From Solirubrobacterales bacterium (lineage in GTDB: Bacteria; Actinomycetota; Thermoleophilia; Solirubrobacterales; Solirubrobacteraceae): a DNA stretch of 8,121 bases. The notes below the pieces were generated by a model. It did no database searches and was not told the origin of the DNA. It was given only the letters and a program-made list of their open reading frames with translations. The position numbers and the translations under genes were made by a program. Where the stretch lies: assembly GCA_027314825.1 (NCBI GenBank), contig DAHVAB010000099.1, forward strand, positions 1-8,121, given 5' to 3'. Shown here piece by piece: positions 1 through 6,375 of the stretch. The first letter of the stretch is position 1; the number at the start of each line of letters is the position of its first letter.

Positions 1-1141
1 CCGAGAAGGAGATCCCCGCGTCCATGAGTCGCTCGCGCAGCGTGCGCCCCATCGCGACCGCGGTGGTCAGCTGACCGGCGAGCTCGGGCAGATCGTCGTG
101 GGCCAGGCAGAGCGCGGACTCGCAGAGCATCTTCGCCGTCTCCTCGTAGCCGGGGTCGCCGCCCCGCACCTCGCATTCGACGCGGCGGCCGTCGCCGGCT
201 CCGATCAGGCGCACGGAGAAGTGGCTGTGCGCCCGCCGCTGCTCGCTCGGACCCTGTCCCGGCTGCAGGCGCTCGAGCAGAAGCCGCCTGGTCGGCGCCA
301 GCTGCGCCATCGCGACCGCGCCAATGACGCCACCCGCGATCGCGCCGGCGACCGGGAGGCTGCCGGCGACGAGGTAGTGCCCGTAGGAGAAGTCCGGGCC
401 GTAGCGCGGCAGCGCCGCCGCCGAGCGCAGCACCACCTGGGGGTCGATGCCCGGCACCGGCAGTGCGAAGCCCAGGCCCGGCTGATGGTGGGGCACGCCC
501 CTGACCGCGTGGATGCGGCGGTCGGGCGGCCTGCGCTCCAGCGCGCGTCGTGCGCTCGCCGCGCGGGTCATCGATCGCAGCCGTGAGAAGGCTGTCACAG
601 CGGTGTGCAGCGTGCCGCCGGAGATGCTGCCGTGGGCGCTCACATACCCCTCGACGCGAAGCGGCACGCCCTCCGGCAGCTGCTCCACGGTGAGCTGGAC
701 GCCGAGGTCGTGGGGGATCGAGTCGAAGCCGCAGCAGTGGATCAGGCGCGCCCCGCTCTGGAGCGCCTGCTCGTGGTGGCGGACGTAGACGAGGTCGACG
801 AACTCCGGCTCGCCGGTCAGGTCGATGTAGTCGGTGCCGGACATGGCGCAGGCGGCCACGAGCGGCTCGCCGTGGGTGATGTATGGACCGACGGTGCTCG
901 CCAGGACGCGGGTGGAGTCGGCGAGCGCGCGCAGGGAGGCGGCATCGCCCGAGTCGGCGCGCAGGATCGCCACCTCGACGCCGAGACGCTCGCGGAGCGC
1001 CTTCAGCTTGCTCTCGTTGCGTCCCGCCAGCGCCCAGCGCGTGCCTTGCGGCGCGTGCGAGGCGAGATATCGGGCCGCGAGCGAGCCGGTGAAGCCGCTC
1101 GCCCCGAAGAGGACGATGTCGTGCTCTCGCTCTCCCGGCAT
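1..1141 (-). CDS. Saccharopine dehydrogenase-like NAD(P)-binding oxidoreductase (trans-acting enoyl reductase family), 3' end off the left edge
   Basis: I translated this frame by hand: it is open from ATG at 1141 to the left edge, 380 codons. Residues 9-19 (IVLFGASGFTG) form the glycine-rich turn of an N-terminal Rossmann fold. Further family hallmarks are ALAGRNESKL (37-46), STVGPY (82-87), GEPLVAACAMSGTDYIDLTGE (91-111) and HCCGFDSIPHDLG (135-147). A hydrophobic glycine/alanine-rich stretch lies at about 257-280. In this family, proteins are usually about 390-420 residues, so only a short C-terminal tail should be missing. Members are putative NAD(P)H-dependent reductases; mycobacterial relatives act as trans-acting enoyl reductases in lipid synthesis, but many are uncharacterised, so the substrate cannot be assigned here. 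The gene diverges from pyrE across 81 bp. No Shine-Dalgarno is evident, and a possible -10 lies so close to the ATG that the mRNA may be leaderless. Confidence 0.85.
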   Translation of the reverse strand, partial: MPGEREHDIVLFGASGFTGSLAARYLASHAPQGTRWALAGRNESKLKALRERLGVEVAILRADSGDAASLRALADSTRVLASTVGPYITHGEPLVAACAMSGTDYIDLTGEPEFVDLVYVRHHEQALQSGARLIHCCGFDSIPHDLGVQLTVEQLPEGVPLRVEGYVSAHGSISGGTLHTAVTAFSRLRSMTRAASARRALERRPPDRRIHAVRGVPHHQPGLGFALPVPGIDPQVVLRSAAALPRYGPDFSYGHYLVAGSLPVAGAIAGGVIGAVAMAQLAPTRRLLLERLQPGQGPSEQRRAHSHFSVRLIGAGDGRRVECEVRGGDPGYEETAKMLCESALCLAHDDLPELAGQLTTAVAMGRTLRERLMDAGISFS

Positions 1142-1222
1142 CGCGGCGATCCTACCGTTCGGCCCGTCCGGGTCCCGGTCGCGATGTAGGCTGCCGGCTG
1201 TGAGCGTGACGGGACGGCGAAC
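1142..1222. promoter_or_regulatory. Divergent promoter region between the oxidoreductase and pyrE
   Basis: This 81-bp gap must hold the promoters of both divergent genes. On the minus strand the hexamer TAGGAT (1154-1149) fits the actinobacterial -10 pattern TANNNT, with only 7 bases between it and the ATG at 1141. That spacing would start transcription at or next to the start codon, giving a leaderless mRNA. On the plus strand TAGGCT (1187-1192) could be the pyrE -10, and the purine-rich GACGGGAC (1208-1215) could serve as a weak ribosome binding site. I see no good -35 for either. Both promoter calls are inference from motif and spacing. Confidence 0.35.
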
Positions 1223-1768
1223 ATGATGGGAGCGGATCGCAGCAGCCTGGCGCGGCGCATCTATGAGCGCTCGCACCTCACTGGCGAGTTTCGCCTCCGC
1301 TCGGGCGCGGTCAGCTCGGAGTATTTCGACAAGTACCTCTTCGAGGCCGATCCGTCGCTGCTGCGAGAGATAGCGGAAGGGATGGTCGCGATGCTGCCGG
1401 AGGGGGTGGACGCCCTGGCCGGGCTTGAGCTCGGCGGCGTGCCGCTGGCCACCGTCGCCTCGCAGGTGAGCGGGCTGCCGGCGCTGTTCGTGCGCAAGCA
1501 GGCCAAGGAGTACGGCACATGCCGTCTGGCCGAGGGTGGAGATCTGGCCGCTCGCAGGCTTGCCGTCTTCGAGGATGTGATCACCTCCGGGGGCCAGGTG
1601 ATCGAGTCCTGCGGACAGCTGCGGCAGCTCGGCGCGGAGATCGCGGTGGTGCTCTGCGTGATAGACCGCGAGGCCGGGGGCGCCGAGCGCCTCGCCGCGG
1701 AGGGACTGCCGCTGCGCGCGCTCTTCCGGATGTCGCAGCTCAGTGAGGCGGCCGTAGGGGAGGGGTAG
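1223..1768 (+). CDS. pyrE: Orotate phosphoribosyltransferase
   Basis: The 181-residue product matches orotate phosphoribosyltransferase, which joins orotate to PRPP to make orotidine 5'-phosphate in cytoplasmic de novo pyrimidine synthesis. Visible landmarks are SSEYFDKYLFEADPSLL (31-47), the glycine-rich LELGGVPLA segment (68-76), the basic catalytic-loop region FVRKQAKEYGT (89-99), and the PRPP-binding motif VFEDVITSGGQV (115-126), where E117-D118 should bind the ribose hydroxyls. Length is normal for a short bacterial form. Two ATG codons in tandem (1223, 1226) could start it; I took the first, with a weak purine-rich site about 8 bases upstream. No other pyrimidine gene is adjacent, so pyrE appears to stand alone here. 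A related class I phosphoribosyltransferase of different specificity is the only realistic alternative. Confidence 0.86.
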   Translation: MMGADRSSLARRIYERSHLTGEFRLRSGAVSSEYFDKYLFEADPSLLREIAEGMVAMLPEGVDALAGLELGGVPLATVASQVSGLPALFVRKQAKEYGTCRLAEGGDLAARRLAVFEDVITSGGQVIESCGQLRQLGAEIAVVLCVIDREAGGAERLAAEGLPLRALFRMSQLSEAAVGEG

Positions 1769-1782
1769 CGGGCGAAGCCCGC
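1768..1782 (+). terminator. Hairpin at the pyrE stop codon, possible terminator
   Basis: A perfect 6-bp inverted repeat, GCGGGC-GAA-GCCCGC, begins on the last base of the pyrE TAG stop. The C-GAA-G triloop should be stable. No T-run follows, so it is not a classical intrinsic terminator. It lies in the 82-bp gap between convergent pyrE and the MFS gene and could act in either direction. Function is inferred from position alone. Confidence 0.35.
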
Positions 1783-1850
1783 CGCGGGGAGCGTTGGGGC
1801 GCACCGCGCCCGCCGGCCGCCCCGGACTGGGCGGATCCTCCCGTGGCGCG

Positions 1851-3128
1851 CTACCCGACCTGAGCGGTCTGCACCTGCGCCTCGGCGAGCTCGCTCGCCG
1901 GCTCCGCGATCACCCGGCCGCTGAGCAGGCGCGTCGTGATCGGCACGCCCACGAGGATGCACAGCGCCGCGGCGCCGAGCAGGACGCCTCGCACGCCCGC
2001 CGCGCTTACGCCTCCGCCGAGCGCCACTCCGGCTACGCCGGCGCCCACGCCGGCTCCCATCAGCCTGCCACCCGAGAGCATCGCGGAGACGCGCCCGTGG
2101 CTGGCCTTCGGGGCGGCGTTCAGGGCGGCCCGGGATGTCGGCGCGAACAGGAGGCCGAGACCGAGGCCGACGGGCAGCAGCAGCGGCAGCGGCGCCAGGC
2201 CGGAGAGCGGAACCCCGGGGATGCCGAGGATCTCGAGCGCGACGCCGGCAAGGGTGAGGCCTGCGACCAGCGGCAGCCGCTCGCCGCGGGCGTCGGCGAG
2301 CCGGCCGGCGAGCGGTGCGGCCAGGCCGAACAGCAGCGCGACCACGATCAGCACGGCCGCCGCGCCCAGCGGCGAGTAGCCGGCGACGTCCTGGAGGTAC
2401 TGCTCGGCGATGAAGAACGTGCCGATCATCACGGCGAACGTGAGTGCCGCGACGAGTGTCGCACCCACTATCACCGGCGAGCGGGGCAGGCGGGACGCGG
2501 TGGTCTTCTGTGCCGCGACCCCGCGCGGCGTCAGCCGCCAAATCGCGACTGCGGAGGCCGCGGCGAGCGGCACGAGCGCCCACCAGTCGGCGCGCCACCC
2601 GACCAGCACGGTGAGGGCGCCGCCGATCAGGGGGCCTGCGAGGTTGGCCATCCCGGAGCCGGCGCCCCAGATGCCGAGCGCGGTGCCGCGCCGCTCAGGC
2701 GGGAAGCCGCTGACGGCTCCGGCCATCGCGGCGGGGCTGACCAGGCCGGCGCCGAGGCCCTGGATGACGCGCGAGCCGATCAGCAGTCCGGCGCTCGGGG
2801 ACAGCGCGCCGATCGCTGCGCCGACGGCGAAGATGGACAGGCCGGTGAGCGCGACCGTGCGGGAGCCGGCCCTGTCGACGAGCCGGCCGCCCGGCCAGAG
2901 CGCCAGCGCGTAGGCGAGAAAGTAGATCGCGAGCACGAGACCCTGCGAGTGGACGCCCATCGAGAGCGCGTGCCCGGCCCGCGGCAGGGCGACCGTGATG
3001 AGGGTGCCGTCGATCTGCAGGACCGCGGCGGCAGCGGTGCAGGCCGCGAGCAGTCGCCATGCGGCAGGGTCGATCGGCGGGCCGTCGGATCCTCCCCGGC
3101 GGCGGCGTTCTCTGCGGTGGCGCGGCAT
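1851..3128 (-). CDS. MFS transporter, DHA2/EmrB-QacA-like drug:H+ antiporter
   Basis: The 425-residue product is a polytopic membrane protein of the major facilitator superfamily. The first helix (about 24-48) contains QIDGTLITVALP, resembling the DHA2 motif D1. The loop after helix 2 has motif A (GGRLVDRAGSRTVALTG, 80-96). SRVIQGLGAGLVSPAAMA (119-136) is motif B, and GAGSGMANLAGPLIGGAL (155-172) is the antiporter-type motif C. A second motif A-like loop (GRLADARGERLPL, 275-287) opens the C-terminal half. Length suits about 12 helices. The frame stays open up to 3320, but I chose ATG at 3128 because AGGAG (3138-3134) sits five bases upstream and the extra upstream residues are arginine/proline-rich and unlike an MFS start. 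By family it would export a hydrophobic drug or metabolite using the proton gradient; the substrate is unknown. It converges on pyrE and diverges from the methyltransferase. Confidence 0.9.
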   Translation of the reverse strand: MPRHRRERRRRGGSDGPPIDPAAWRLLAACTAAAAVLQIDGTLITVALPRAGHALSMGVHSQGLVLAIYFLAYALALWPGGRLVDRAGSRTVALTGLSIFAVGAAIGALSPSAGLLIGSRVIQGLGAGLVSPAAMAGAVSGFPPERRGTALGIWGAGSGMANLAGPLIGGALTVLVGWRADWWALVPLAAASAVAIWRLTPRGVAAQKTTASRLPRSPVIVGATLVAALTFAVMIGTFFIAEQYLQDVAGYSPLGAAAVLIVVALLFGLAAPLAGRLADARGERLPLVAGLTLAGVALEILGIPGVPLSGLAPLPLLLPVGLGLGLLFAPTSRAALNAAPKASHGRVSAMLSGGRLMGAGVGAGVAGVALGGGVSAAGVRGVLLGAAALCILVGVPITTRLLSGRVIAEPASELAEAQVQTAQVG

Positions 3129-3301
3129 CGGTGCTCCTACCGTAGCCAGAACTCTGCCGCCGGGCCGCCGCCGGGGGGCGCTGTAAGGCTTCTCGGCGCC
3201 CCGCCGCCCCGGTCTCGAGCGCCTGCTGTAAGCGCCATGACAGCGCTGCGGCGCTCTGGCGCGGGCGCCGCGGCGTAGCGGTTGCTGCTTGAATCTCCTC
3301 C
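3129..3301. promoter_or_regulatory. Divergent control region between the MFS exporter and the methyltransferase
   Basis: This 173-bp gap must carry both promoters. It holds the MFS ribosome binding site AGGAG (3138-3134, minus strand), two direct copies of GCTGTAAG (3180-3187 and 3225-3232, 45 bp apart), and a nested palindrome at 3232-3262: an outer stem GCGCCA/TGGCGC (3232-3237 with 3257-3262) around an inner stem AGCGC/GCGCT (3242-3246 with 3251-3255). TTGAAT at 3289-3294 lies 7 bases before the methyltransferase GTG and could be a -10 giving a leaderless transcript. Operator function is inferred from symmetry and position; no regulator gene lies next to it. Confidence 0.4.
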
Positions 3302-3949
3302 GTGCCCGGCTGTGCCACATCCAAGAGCCGTCCGATCTTCGCTCGCGTCTATGCCGGCGTCAGCGTCGACATGGACAGGCGCGGCGGCGCCGAGCATCGA
3401 GTCCGCCTGCTGGCCGGACTCTCGGGTCGGGTGGTCGAGGTGGGGGCGGGCAATGGGCAGAACTTCGCGCACTACCCGCCGGAGGTCGAGGAGGTGCTCG
3501 CCGTCGAGCCGGAGCCGCACCTGCGCGCGATGGCCGAACGGGCGGCCGCCGCCGCGCCGGTCCAGGTGCGTGTGGTCGACGGCGCGGCCGAGGCGATCCC
3601 TGCGCCGGACGGCTGCTTCGACGCGGCCGTCGCCTCGCTCATGCTCTGCACCGTCTCCGACCAGCGCCTCGCGCTCGCCGAGATCAAGAGGGTGCTGCGT
3701 CCGGGCGGGGAGCTTCGCTTCTATGAGCACGTGATCTCTCGCCGTCCGGCGCTCGCGGCGCTCCAGCGGCTGATGGACGCGACCTTCTGGCCATTGGTGG
3801 CGGGCGGCTGCCACTGCGCTCGGGAGACGGGCTCGCAGATAGTCGCCGCCGGATTCGTCGTCGAGCGCGAGGAGCGCTTCTCCTTCAGGGCGTTGCGCCT
3901 CCAGCCCGCGGTGCCGCACATCCTCGGCCTCGCCCGCAAGGCGTCCTGA
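3302..3949 (+). CDS. Class I SAM-dependent methyltransferase (Methyltransf_11/UbiE-like)
   Basis: The 215-residue protein has a Rossmann-type methyltransferase fold. Motif I is VVEVGAGNGQN (44-54). LAVEPEPHL (67-75) gives the acidic residue expected to bind the SAM ribose. DGAAEAIP (93-100) is motif II, FDAAVASLMLCTV (106-118) the next strand, and VLRPGGELRFYEHV (131-144) the post-motif segment. The C-terminal GGCHCARET (168-176) resembles the GGCHxxRxT signature of a family related to METTL7-type and UbiE-type enzymes. The acceptor is unknown; small thiols, lipids or quinones are family possibilities. The start is well constrained: an in-frame TGA at 3290-3292 blocks any earlier start, and the next in-frame ATG (3371) would remove the PIFARVY segment that I recall near the start of homologues. 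So GTG 3302 is used, without a Shine-Dalgarno. It diverges from the MFS exporter. Confidence 0.85.
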   Translation: MPGCATSKSRPIFARVYAGVSVDMDRRGGAEHRVRLLAGLSGRVVEVGAGNGQNFAHYPPEVEEVLAVEPEPHLRAMAERAAAAAPVQVRVVDGAAEAIPAPDGCFDAAVASLMLCTVSDQRLALAEIKRVLRPGGELRFYEHVISRRPALAALQRLMDATFWPLVAGGCHCARETGSQIVAAGFVVEREERFSFRALRLQPAVPHILGLARKAS

Positions 3950-3954
3950 CCCGG

Positions 3955-3970
3955 TGGCGCTTCGGTGCCG
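3955..3970 (+). terminator. cTTCGg tetraloop hairpin after the methyltransferase stop
   Basis: Five bases after the TGA, TGGCGC-TTCG-GTGCCG can fold into a 6-bp stem (two G-U wobbles in RNA) closed by a C(UUCG)G tetraloop, one of the most stable RNA loops. No T-run follows. It is a candidate terminator for the methyltransferase, and its right arm overlaps a longer inverted repeat. Confidence 0.4.
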
Positions 3971-4015
3971 AGCGCGCGCTGCGCCGAGCGTCGATCGTGC
4001 CGGCCCCGCTCGGCA
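3966..4015. repeat. Three-part inverted/direct repeat upstream of the sulfatase
   Basis: TGCCGAGCG (3966-3974) is a perfect 9-bp inverted match to CGCTCGGCA (4007-4015). A second direct copy of the core, GCCGAGCG (3983-3990), can pair with the same right arm over 8 bp. The three elements therefore form two mutually exclusive hairpins. They lie 50-100 bp before the sulfatase ATG at 4066, a place that suits an operator or an mRNA leader structure, but no function can be shown from sequence alone. Confidence 0.5.
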
Positions 4016-4065
4016 TGCGGCGCACGGCAGCGAATCATCGGGCACGCTTCATTGTTGAGGTTGCG

Positions 4066-5799
4066 ATGAGGGACCATGAGGCGGATCTGGCAGCTCGGGG
4101 TGGCGGCGGCGATGACGGCGCCAGCGACAGGAGGACGTTCCTGAAGGACGGCTTCCTGGCCGCCGGGGCGGTGGCGGTCGGCTTCGGCGAGCAGAAGGGT
4201 CGGAGCGTGAGCGCCACGCTCTCACGCAGGCGCCACCCGGGGCCGCCGCGGCGCGCGGGCAGCCCGCCGAACATCCTGATGATCCTCGTCGATCAGATGC
4301 GCACGCCGGTCTGGATGCCGGCGAGCCTGAATCAGGCGCGGCTGCTGCCCCACGTGAGCGCGCTGAAGGCGCGCTCGGTGAGCTTCGAGCGCCACTACAC
4401 CGCCTCCAATGACTGCTCGCCGGCCCGCAGCGTGCTGCTGACGGGGCTGTACACCCATCAGACGGGCGTGATGCTCACGGGCGGCAGCTGGCTGGATCCG
4501 CGCTTCCCGACGTGGGGCGGGCTGTTGCGTGATCTCGGCTACCACACCGCTTACTACGGCAAGTGGCACCTGGATCCGAACCCGATGGCGCCGTTGGACC
4601 AGTACGACTTCACCGGGGGCACCTACCCCTCGCCGAACGGCGGGCCGGGGCAGGGGACCAGGGTGGATCCGTCGATCGCCACGCAGCTCGTCGATTGGCT
4701 CGCAGCCAACGCCGGTCAGCAGCCGTGGTGCGCGACGGCGTCGTTCGTCAACCCGCACGACATCGCCTGGTGGCACCGATTCACCGAAGAAATCCCGGCC
4801 GAGGCCTCGCCGCCGAGGCGCGCCTCTGCGCTGCCGCCGAACTTCGAGACGCCCGAAGATCTCATGATGAAGGGCAAGCCGGCGCTGCAGCGCTCGCTGC
4901 AGGACACCGCCGCCCGCTCCTTCGGGGCGGTCCCGTTCACCGGCCCCGGCGCGGTCCGGTGGTTCACGCAGATGATGGACACCTACCTGATGCTCCAGCG
5001 CTACGTGGACACCCAGGTCGGCCGGGTGCTGGCCGCGCTCGCCTCGCAGCCGAAGGTCGCGGCCAACACGGTCGTGCTGTTCACCTCCGACCACGGCGAG
5101 TATGCCGGCTCGCACGGCATGCGCGGCAAGGGCGCCTCGGCCTACGAGGAGGCGATCCGGGTGCCCTTCTACGTGCATGACCCGCGCGGAGCGCTGGCGG
5201 CCTCGCCGGGCACGCCCCGCACGGGCCTGACCTCCAGCGCCGACGTGACGGCGTTGATGCTGAGCATCGCGACCGGCTCGGGGGACTGGCGGCGCGATGC
5301 GCGGTACGCGCATCTGGCCAGGCGGCATGACATGGCGAAGATGTGCTCCGACCCCGCGGCGAGCGGCCGCAGGTGGATCGTGCATGCCACCGACGAGGAT
5401 GTCACGGAGTTCGCCTCCCAGCCATATGCCGCCGACGCGCCCCGGCACGTCACGGCGGTGCGCACCGAGGACGCGAAGCTCGCCCTGTACTCCAACTGGG
5501 CTCCCGGCACGATCACCGTGATGCCGCAGGGTCAGGAATCGGAGTTCTATGACTACTCCACTGCGCAGGGCGTCCGAGAGCTCTCCCCGCAGGGCGCAGG
5601 CTCGGCGCGAGAGGAAGAGCTGCGGGCGCTGCTGGAGGAAGAGGCGATCCCGGGTGAGCTGCGCGCCCCGCTGCCGACGCATCTGCATCTCGCCCACAGC
5701 CAGGGGCTGGCCGACTATCAGGCGGTCGAGCGCTTTCAGGACGAAAAGCTCTATCAGGTCCATCATGGCGGCCGCGAACCGGAACCGGAACCGCTCTGA
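4066..5799 (+). CDS. Tat-exported sulfatase (formylglycine-dependent, PF00884 type)
   Basis: The 577-residue product is a type I sulfatase that should hydrolyse a sulfate ester outside the cytoplasm. The N-terminus has a twin-arginine signal, DRRTFLKDGFLAAGAVAVGF (21-40), so it should fold and be modified before export. NILMILVDQMR (69-79) supplies the first metal-binding Asp (D76), with DQ in place of the usual DD, as I recall for choline-sulfatase-like members. DCSPARSVLLTG (116-127) is the CxPxR sulfatase signature, with C117 expected to become formylglycine and R121 in support. GKWHL (165-169), NPH (229-231) and SDHGEYAGSHGMRGKG (341-356) give the Lys/His and second metal-site residues. 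No maturation enzyme is in the window. The frame also permits GTG 3997, but ATG 4066 has GAGG just upstream and places the Tat motif normally. The protein ends in EPEPEPL, from three GAACCG hexamers. The substrate is not deducible. Confidence 0.92.
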   Translation: MRDHEADLAARGGGGDDGASDRRTFLKDGFLAAGAVAVGFGEQKGRSVSATLSRRRHPGPPRRAGSPPNILMILVDQMRTPVWMPASLNQARLLPHVSALKARSVSFERHYTASNDCSPARSVLLTGLYTHQTGVMLTGGSWLDPRFPTWGGLLRDLGYHTAYYGKWHLDPNPMAPLDQYDFTGGTYPSPNGGPGQGTRVDPSIATQLVDWLAANAGQQPWCATASFVNPHDIAWWHRFTEEIPAEASPPRRASALPPNFETPEDLMMKGKPALQRSLQDTAARSFGAVPFTGPGAVRWFTQMMDTYLMLQRYVDTQVGRVLAALASQPKVAANTVVLFTSDHGEYAGSHGMRGKGASAYEEAIRVPFYVHDPRGALAASPGTPRTGLTSSADVTALMLSIATGSGDWRRDARYAHLARRHDMAKMCSDPAASGRRWIVHATDEDVTEFASQPYAADAPRHVTAVRTEDAKLALYSNWAPGTITVMPQGQESEFYDYSTAQGVRELSPQGAGSAREEELRALLEEEAIPGELRAPLPTHLHLAHSQGLADYQAVERFQDEKLYQVHHGGREPEPEPL

Positions 5800-5804
5800 G
5801 CGGT
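5790..5804 (+). terminator. Perfect hairpin spanning the sulfatase stop codon
   Basis: ACCGCT-CTG-AGCGGT is a perfect 6-bp stem with a 3-base loop. The TGA stop (5797-5799) lies inside it, in the loop and right arm. No T-tract follows. It could terminate transcription or protect the 3' end; position is the only evidence. Confidence 0.35.
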
Positions 5805-5841
5805 CGTCGGGCTCCGGTCCGTAGTCGACCTGGATGGAAGC

Positions 5842-5862
5842 CCCCGGTATTCGGGGTATATG
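5842..5862 (+). promoter_or_regulatory. Possible promoter/operator upstream of the small membrane protein gene
   Basis: In the 105-bp gap after the sulfatase, CCCCG-GTATT-CGGGG (5842-5856) is a perfect 5-bp inverted repeat running directly into TATATGTGT, an A/T-rich run that stands out in this GC-rich DNA. The TATATG (5857-5862) could be a -10 element for the gene at 5905, with the palindrome as an overlapping operator. No convincing -35 is visible. Alternatively the palindrome is another terminator for the sulfatase. Confidence 0.25.
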
Positions 5863-5904
5863 TGTAGGGAGAGCTGAAATCCAGCGAGGCAAAGGAGCGG
5901 CACG

Positions 5905-6270
5905 ATGGCCAGATCAGCCGAGCAGCCTGGCAGGCAGGCCCACCGGAGAGCCCTTGCTCACGGTGCGCAGGGCGTCGAACGTGACACGTTCGCGCATACG
6001 ATCCCGCTCATATCGATCTGGCTGCCGATGCTGCTGGTCGTCGGCCTGGTCATCCTCGCGGGCGCGACCACGAGCCACATCGCGCTCGGCGGCGCGGTTG
6101 TCGCGCTGCTGCTGGCCACATTTGCTGTCGTGATGGGCGTGGTCCGCCTGGCCAACCTGCCCCCCGAGCAGGATGACGACGAGCCGGCGGTCGCGCTGCG
6201 GCCGGGCGTCTCCAAGCCGGGGCCCGACGGCGAGCAGTCCGGAGGCTCAGCCGATCATCCTGCCGCGTAG
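5905..6270 (+). CDS. Small membrane protein with two predicted helices, unknown function
   Basis: I do not recognise this 121-residue protein. The start is well supported: AAAGGAG (5891-5897) lies 7 bases before ATG 5905. The first 30 residues are hydrophilic with several arginines. Two hydrophobic segments follow, about 33-54 (IPLISIWLPMLLVVGLVILAGA) and 58-80, joined by a tight TTSH turn, so it should be a hairpin in the cytoplasmic membrane with both ends inside by the positive-inside rule. The tail (86-121) is acidic and Gly/Pro/Ser-rich, starting PPEQDDDEP. It has the look of the short actinobacterial proteins attached to respiratory or stress-related membrane complexes, but nothing here assigns it to one. 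Its last codons and TAG stop lie in the first copy of a 54-bp tandem repeat. It probably has its own promoter after the sulfatase. Confidence 0.75.
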   Translation: MARSAEQPGRQAHRRALAHGAQGVERDTFAHTIPLISIWLPMLLVVGLVILAGATTSHIALGGAVVALLLATFAVVMGVVRLANLPPEQDDDEPAVALRPGVSKPGPDGEQSGGSADHPAA

Positions 6271-6375
6271 TGGCGGCTCCGCCGGCCGTCGTTGGGTGGG
6301 GAGGCGGATCATCCTGCCGCGTAGTGGCGGCTCCGCCGGCCGTCGTTGGGCGCGGAGGCCGATCACCCTTCCGCG
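6253..6375. repeat. 54-bp tandem repeat between convergent genes (two copies plus a partial third)
   Basis: A 44-bp core starting GATCATCCTGCCGCGTAG is identical at 6253-6296 and 6307-6350, exactly 54 bp apart. A third, degenerate start (GATCACCCTTCCGCG, 6361-6375) falls at the same 54-bp spacing and is preceded, like copy 2, by GGAGGC. The TAG stop of the small membrane protein (6268-6270) lies in copy 1, and the TGA stop of the alpha-galactosidase (6365-6363) lies in copy 3. Each full copy also holds GGCGGCTCCGCC (6272-6283, 6326-6337), which can form a short hairpin on either strand and may act as a bidirectional terminator, though no T-run follows. Confidence 0.85.

Noticed and set aside
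98..1226. Several plus-strand open frames over the left-edge oxidoreductase
   Set aside because: The minus-strand frame reads a continuous recognised protein from 1141 to the edge. The plus frames are Arg/Ala-rich shadows.
1261..2598. Long minus-strand open frame (445 codons) across pyrE and the end of the MFS gene
   Set aside because: Arginine/alanine-rich product with no recognisable domain, antisense to pyrE and overlapping the MFS frame. GC-rich DNA has few stop codons, so such shadow frames are expected.
1794..3278. Plus-strand open frame (494 codons) opposite the MFS gene
   Set aside because: It is the antisense shadow of a clear 12-helix transporter; its product is a Gln/Arg/Asp-rich low-complexity chain without motifs.
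3137..4045. Minus-strand open frame (302 codons) opposite the methyltransferase
   Set aside because: No domain seen, and it is antisense to a methyltransferase with motif I and the GGCHxxRxT signature.
3302..5799. Methyltransferase and sulfatase as an operon
   Set aside because: They share a strand, but 116 bp with a UUCG hairpin and further inverted repeats separate them, and no functional link is evident.
4222..5892. Minus-strand open frame (556 codons) opposite the sulfatase
   Set aside because: The sulfatase frame has all catalytic motifs. The reverse frame encodes an Arg/Val/His-rich chain with no domain.
6253..6375. The 54-bp repeats as a CRISPR array
   Set aside because: There are only two full copies and a fragment. 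The identical part (44 bp) is much longer than the 10-bp interval between copies, so there is no spacer-like variation, and no cas genes are present.
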